Source of the DNA: an uncultured Clostridia bacterium
GTDB taxonomy: Bacteria > Bacillota > Clostridia > Oscillospirales > Acutalibacteraceae
Direction: 5' to 3'
DNA length: 25,974 bases
Assembly (NCBI GenBank): GCA_937898195.1
Contig: CALEJD010000020.1
Location: forward strand, 1 to 25,974
Shown: piece by piece, positions 23,148-25,974 of the stretch
Layout: every line of letters starts with the position of its first letter
Numbering within the stretch: the stretch's first letter is position 1
Made by a program: the position numbers and the translations under genes
Notes under the pieces: model-generated
Seen by the model: the letters and a program-made list of their open reading frames with translations, nothing else
Database searches by the model: none
Told to the model about the DNA's origin: nothing

Positions 23148-25781
23148 TTATTTAAGCATTGAACTAAGAATTTCTTTTGCTGACATTAAAGCGTCGTCAA
23201 TCTTTGCGATTTCTTTACCACCAGCCATAGCCATATCCGGTTTGCCACCGCCTGAGCCACCAGCAACCTTTGCAACTTCACGGACAATGTTACCTGCGTG
23301 AGCGCCACTTGCGATTGCTTCTTTACCACAAGCACAAGCAAATGAGCAAGTACCCTTTTCTGCATTTGAGCCTGCAATAACTGCAACTGTATTAGGTGCA
23401 GAATCTCTTGCTGTTTCAGCCATAGAACGAAGTGAGTTAGCGTCAAGTTCACCTGCGTAATATACTACAAGCTGAACGCCGTTAACATCAACTGCACCTG
23501 CCATAATACCTGCAGTTTTAAATGAGTTGATTTCTGCTTTAAGCTTTTCGATTTCCTTTTCTTTTGCCTTAAGGTCGTTTGATACCGCAACCGCCTTTGT
23601 TGGAAGTGCAGACACATTACCTACTTTAAAGCTTTCGGCTGTTGCAAAGAGAAGATTATTCTTTTCGTCAATATATTTAAGAACATTCTTACCTGTTACA
23701 GCCTGAATTCTGCGAACACCCGCTGCAACTGATGATTCAGAAACAATCTTGAAAAGACCGATTTTGCCTGTATTATCAACGTGAGTACCGCCACAAAGTT
23801 CAGTTGAGAAGTCACCTGCTTTTACTACCCTTACAACATCTCCGTATTTTTCACCGAACAATGCCATAGCACCCATAGCCTTCGCCTCGTCAATCGGCAT
23901 TTCACGGATTAACATTTCTGTTGCATTAAGAATTTCTTCATTAACAAGGTCTTCAACTTTTTTAAGTTCGTCCCCTGTCATACCTGTAAAATGAGTAAAG
24001 TCAAAACGAACCTCGTTAGCATCTACAAGCTGACCTGCTTGTTCAACGTGAGTACCGAGTACAGTACGAAGTGCTGCTTGAAGAAGGTGAGCAGATGTAT
24101 GGTTTCTCATTGTTGCTTTTCTGTTTTCTTCGTTGTATGAAGAAACTGCATTATCTCCAACCTTGATAGCATCACCTGTGAGTGTACCGTGATGAAGAAC
24201 AACACCGTCAGCATCCTTTGTTGTGTTAACAACTTCGAATGTGCTTTCACCGATTGTGATTACACCCTTATCCCCTGCTTGTCCACCACTTTCAGCATAG
24301 AAAGATGTTTTGTCAAGAACGAGAATAGCGTCACCAGACTCTACAAAGTCCACTCTTTCACCATTTGAAACAAGAGCCATAATTGTTGCATCTGTATTGT
24401 TTTCTGTGTATCCTGTAAACTCTGTTTTTGCGATATCCTTAAATGAAACGCCAGAGTTTCTCCAGTCAGTTTCAGCACCGTCACGCTTAACACTCTTTGC
24501 TTTCATTCTTGCTTCTTCAACAAACTTTTTAAATGAGTCTTCGTCAACTGTCATATTATTTTCAGCGACGATTTCTTTTGTAAGGTCAATTGGGAAACCG
24601 AAAGTATCCTGAAGTTTGAAAGCATCTTCACCTGAAAGAACATTGTCTTTTGAATTTGCCATCATTTCGTTAAGCAAACCAAGACCTGAGTCAATTGTCT
24701 TATAGAAGCTTTCTTCTTCCATAGCAATAACTTTCTTAATATAATCCTGCTTTTCAACAAGATTAGGATATGCATTTGCATTTTCTTTAATTACTGTTTC
24801 ACAAACTTCTGCAAGGAATGGTCTGTCAATGCCGATAAGTCTACCGTGACGTGCTGCACGACGAAGAAGACGACGAAGAACATAACCACGACCAGAGTTT
24901 GATGGAAGAACACCGTCCGAAACCATAAATGTTGTGCTACGGATATGGTCAGTAATAACACGAAGTGAAATATCTTTTTTAGCATCTTTATGATATTCAA
25001 TACCTGAAATGTCAATAATATGCTTCATAATATTCTGTACTGTGTCAACTTCAAAGAGATTGTCAACATCCTGCATAATACAAGCAAGACGCTCAAGTCC
25101 CATACCTGTATCAATGTTAGGATTTGCAAGACGGGTATAGTTATTGTTACCGTCATTTTCAAACTGTGTGAAAACAAGGTTCCAGACTTCAATAAAGCGG
25201 TCACAATCGCAACCTACTTTACAGTCAAGGCTACCGCAACCCTTATCAACACCACGGTCAAAATAGATTTCTGAACAAGGACCGCAAGGACCTGCACCGT
25301 GCTCCCAGAAGTTATCTTCTTTACCGAAGCGAACCATATGGTCGGGCTTTACGCCAACATCTTTTGTCCAGATGTCGTAAGCTTCGTCATCTTCAAGATA
25401 AACGCTGCAGTAGATTTTATCGGGGTCCATTTCCATAACCTCGGTACAGAATTCCCAAGCCCACGGAATAACCTCTTTTTTGAAATAGTCACCAAAAGAG
25501 AAGTTGCCGAGCATTTCGAAATATGTTCCGTGACGAGCGGTGATACCAACTCTTTCGATATCGGGTGTACGAATACATTTCTGGCAGGTTGTAACTCTCT
25601 TTCTCGGGGGAGTTTCCTCGCCTGTAAAGTATTTTTTCATAGGTGTCATACCTGCGTTAATAAGAAGAATACTCTTATCTCCCTGAGGTACAAGAGGGAA
25701 GCTGGGAAGTCTTAAATGGTCTTTTGATTCAAAGAATTTAAGATATTTTTCTCTTAATTCGTTAAGGCCTGTCCATTCCAT
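23148..25781 (-). CDS. alaS: alanyl-tRNA synthetase
   Basis: AlaS charges tRNA-Ala with alanine. The 877-residue length is typical. The class II motifs lie in the N-terminal half (RHGTYFEMLGNFSFGDYF, and NSGRGYVLRRLLRRAARHG), the editing domain has HTSAHLL near residue 558 and the zinc-binding CGGTH near 663, and the C-Ala domain ends with the glycine-rich GGSGGGKPDMAMAGG. The true start is taken as the ATG at 25781, where the family begins (MEWTGLNELREKYL). GGAG stands about 11 nt upstream, slightly far. The open frame continues upstream to 25910, but those 43 residues are translated repeat DNA and should not be annotated. It is the first gene of the alaS-HIT pair. Confidence 0.97.
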   Translation of the reverse strand: MEWTGLNELREKYLKFFESKDHLRLPSFPLVPQGDKSILLINAGMTPMKKYFTGEETPPRKRVTTCQKCIRTPDIERVGITARHGTYFEMLGNFSFGDYFKKEVIPWAWEFCTEVMEMDPDKIYCSVYLEDDEAYDIWTKDVGVKPDHMVRFGKEDNFWEHGAGPCGPCSEIYFDRGVDKGCGSLDCKVGCDCDRFIEVWNLVFTQFENDGNNNYTRLANPNIDTGMGLERLACIMQDVDNLFEVDTVQNIMKHIIDISGIEYHKDAKKDISLRVITDHIRSTTFMVSDGVLPSNSGRGYVLRRLLRRAARHGRLIGIDRPFLAEVCETVIKENANAYPNLVEKQDYIKKVIAMEEESFYKTIDSGLGLLNEMMANSKDNVLSGEDAFKLQDTFGFPIDLTKEIVAENNMTVDEDSFKKFVEEARMKAKSVKRDGAETDWRNSGVSFKDIAKTEFTGYTENNTDATIMALVSNGERVDFVESGDAILVLDKTSFYAESGGQAGDKGVITIGESTFEVVNTTKDADGVVLHHGTLTGDAIKVGDNAVSSYNEENRKATMRNHTSAHLLQAALRTVLGTHVEQAGQLVDANEVRFDFTHFTGMTGDELKKVEDLVNEEILNATEMLIREMPIDEAKAMGAMALFGEKYGDVVRVVKAGDFSTELCGGTHVDNTGKIGLFKIVSESSVAAGVRRIQAVTGKNVLKYIDEKNNLLFATAESFKVGNVSALPTKAVAVSNDLKAKEKEIEKLKAEINSFKTAGIMAGAVDVNGVQLVVYYAGELDANSLRSMAETARDSAPNTVAVIAGSNAEKGTCSFACACGKEAIASGAHAGNIVREVAKVAGGSGGGKPDMAMAGGKEIAKIDDALMSAKEILSSMLK

Positions 25782-25826
25782 TGATTTATTCACTCCTAAT
25801 AAAATTAAATCTTTTACCTTAGCTAT

Positions 25827-25874
25827 CCCTCTTTTTTGCTTTAGCAAAAAGGAGGGTGGGACCGCGTCAGCGGT
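25827..25874. repeat. double-hairpin intergenic repeat in the alaS leader
   Basis: Hairpin 1 pairs CCCTC plus T-rich and GCT bases (25827-25840) with AGCAAAAAGGAGGG (25843-25856), about 13-14 pairs with one mismatch and a tiny loop. Hairpin 2 pairs ACCGC (25861-25865) with GCGGT (25870-25874) around GTCA. The two are flanked by GTGGG and GGGTGG. The composition is very different from the AT-rich surroundings and resembles short dispersed repeats that I recall from intergenic regions of gut Clostridia. As alaS messenger it would form a structured 5' leader. The strand of origin is unclear. Confidence 0.6.
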
Positions 25875-25889
25875 GGGTGGTACATAATA

Positions 25890-25917
25890 GTTGCAAGTTG
25901 AAAGTGGCAAGTTTCGG
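25890..25917. repeat. short degenerate heptad tandem repeat
   Basis: Four consecutive 7-mers read GTTGCAA, GTTGAAA, GTGGCAA and GTTTCGG. The first three share the pattern GTxGxAA; the fourth is poor. The run is short and could be chance, but it directly follows the double-hairpin repeat and may be part of the same inserted block. Confidence 0.35.
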
Positions 25918-25928
25918 GTCTGCGACGC

Positions 25929-25959
25929 ATTATAAAGATGCCAGATACCGATGTGTAAA
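25929..25959 (-). promoter_or_regulatory. putative promoter upstream of alaS
   Basis: Read on the minus strand: a perfect -10 TATAAT (25934-25929) with TTTACA (25959-25954) as -35 at a long 19-nt spacing. The leader would be about 140 nt and would include both repeat blocks. A weaker alternative, TTGCCA with TATTAT at 15-nt spacing, lies closer to the gene, within the heptad repeat. Confidence 0.3.
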
Positions 25960-25974
25960 AGTGTTGCGAATCCT

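Noticed and set aside
25299..25715. A plus-strand 138-codon frame inside alaS
   Set aside because: It is antisense to conserved class II synthetase motifs and lacks a ribosome binding site; a shadow frame.
25851..25874. A T-box-like sequence (GGGTGGGACCGCG) on the plus strand near alaS
   Set aside because: It resembles the T-box signature, but alaS is on the opposite strand, no Stem I or specifier is present upstream, and no terminator U tract follows. It is better explained by the double-hairpin repeat.
25782..25910. A 43-residue N-terminal extension of alanyl-tRNA synthetase
   Set aside because: It is translated repeat DNA (prolines and alanines from the hairpin block); the family starts at the ATG at 25781.
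1..25974. CRISPR arrays, tRNA or rRNA genes, transposases, prophage genes
   Set aside because: None seen; all long frames are explained by housekeeping or transport families, and intergenic gaps are short apart from 10430-10786.

Overview
The window is a gene-dense, AT-rich bacterial chromosome segment of housekeeping genes, with no phage, insertion sequence, CRISPR array, rRNA or tRNA gene seen. Protein families and gene order point to an anaerobic low-GC Firmicute of class Clostridia, most likely an Oscillospirales/Ruminococcaceae-like gut lineage: SpoVB-like flippase-mazG-HU, recJ-rel-dtd-MBL-hemZ, glmU-pth-mfd and alaS-HIT are all Clostridia-type neighbourhoods, with AGGAGG-type ribosome binding sites and sigma-A promoters of the TTGAAA-17-TATAAT type. 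The species assignment is inference.

Layout. From 10503 leftward to the window edge runs one long minus-strand operon: recJ, rel, dtd, an MBL-fold hydrolase, hemZ, a uridine-kinase-like nucleoside kinase, a SpoVB-like flippase, mazG and the start of an HU gene. Gaps are 49 nt or less and two junctions overlap. A strong promoter sits at 10475-10503. Upstream of it, 10514-10709 holds a striking repeat: four TCGATAT units followed by four ATATCGA units, with a small hairpin in nearly every gap, so the whole can fold as a ladder of four-way junctions. A GT2 glycosyltransferase (minus) with its own promoter and terminator follows.

From a divergent promoter pair at about 11751-11831 the plus-strand operon glmU-pth-mfd-DUF554 begins. 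A separate promoter at 18084-18112 drives an LTA-synthase-like membrane sulfatase-fold enzyme and a membrane-anchored metallophosphoesterase. The phosphoesterase reading frame is interrupted in its signal-anchor region and is joined only by a -1 shift on an in-phase A AAA AAG heptamer. A bidirectional terminator separates it from a minus-strand MFS transporter. A minus-strand alaS-HIT operon fills the right end, and its upstream region carries nested-hairpin and heptad repeats.

How it fits together. The left operon combines stringent response (Rel), proofreading and house-cleaning (Dtd, MazG), single-strand DNA repair (RecJ), nucleoid structure (HU) and envelope lipid flipping. The plus operon combines cell-wall precursor synthesis (GlmU), peptidyl-tRNA recycling (Pth) and transcription-coupled repair (Mfd). 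In Bacillus and many Clostridia the glmU-pth-mfd and spoVB-mazG strings belong to one cluster; here they lie apart on opposite strands around the recJ-rel block, which suggests an old rearrangement.

Points most worth a second look: the branched ATATCGA ladder, the A AAA AAG frameshift site, a GlmU whose uridylyltransferase half lacks the signature Arg and Lys while its acetyltransferase half is intact, and the split ancestral cluster.
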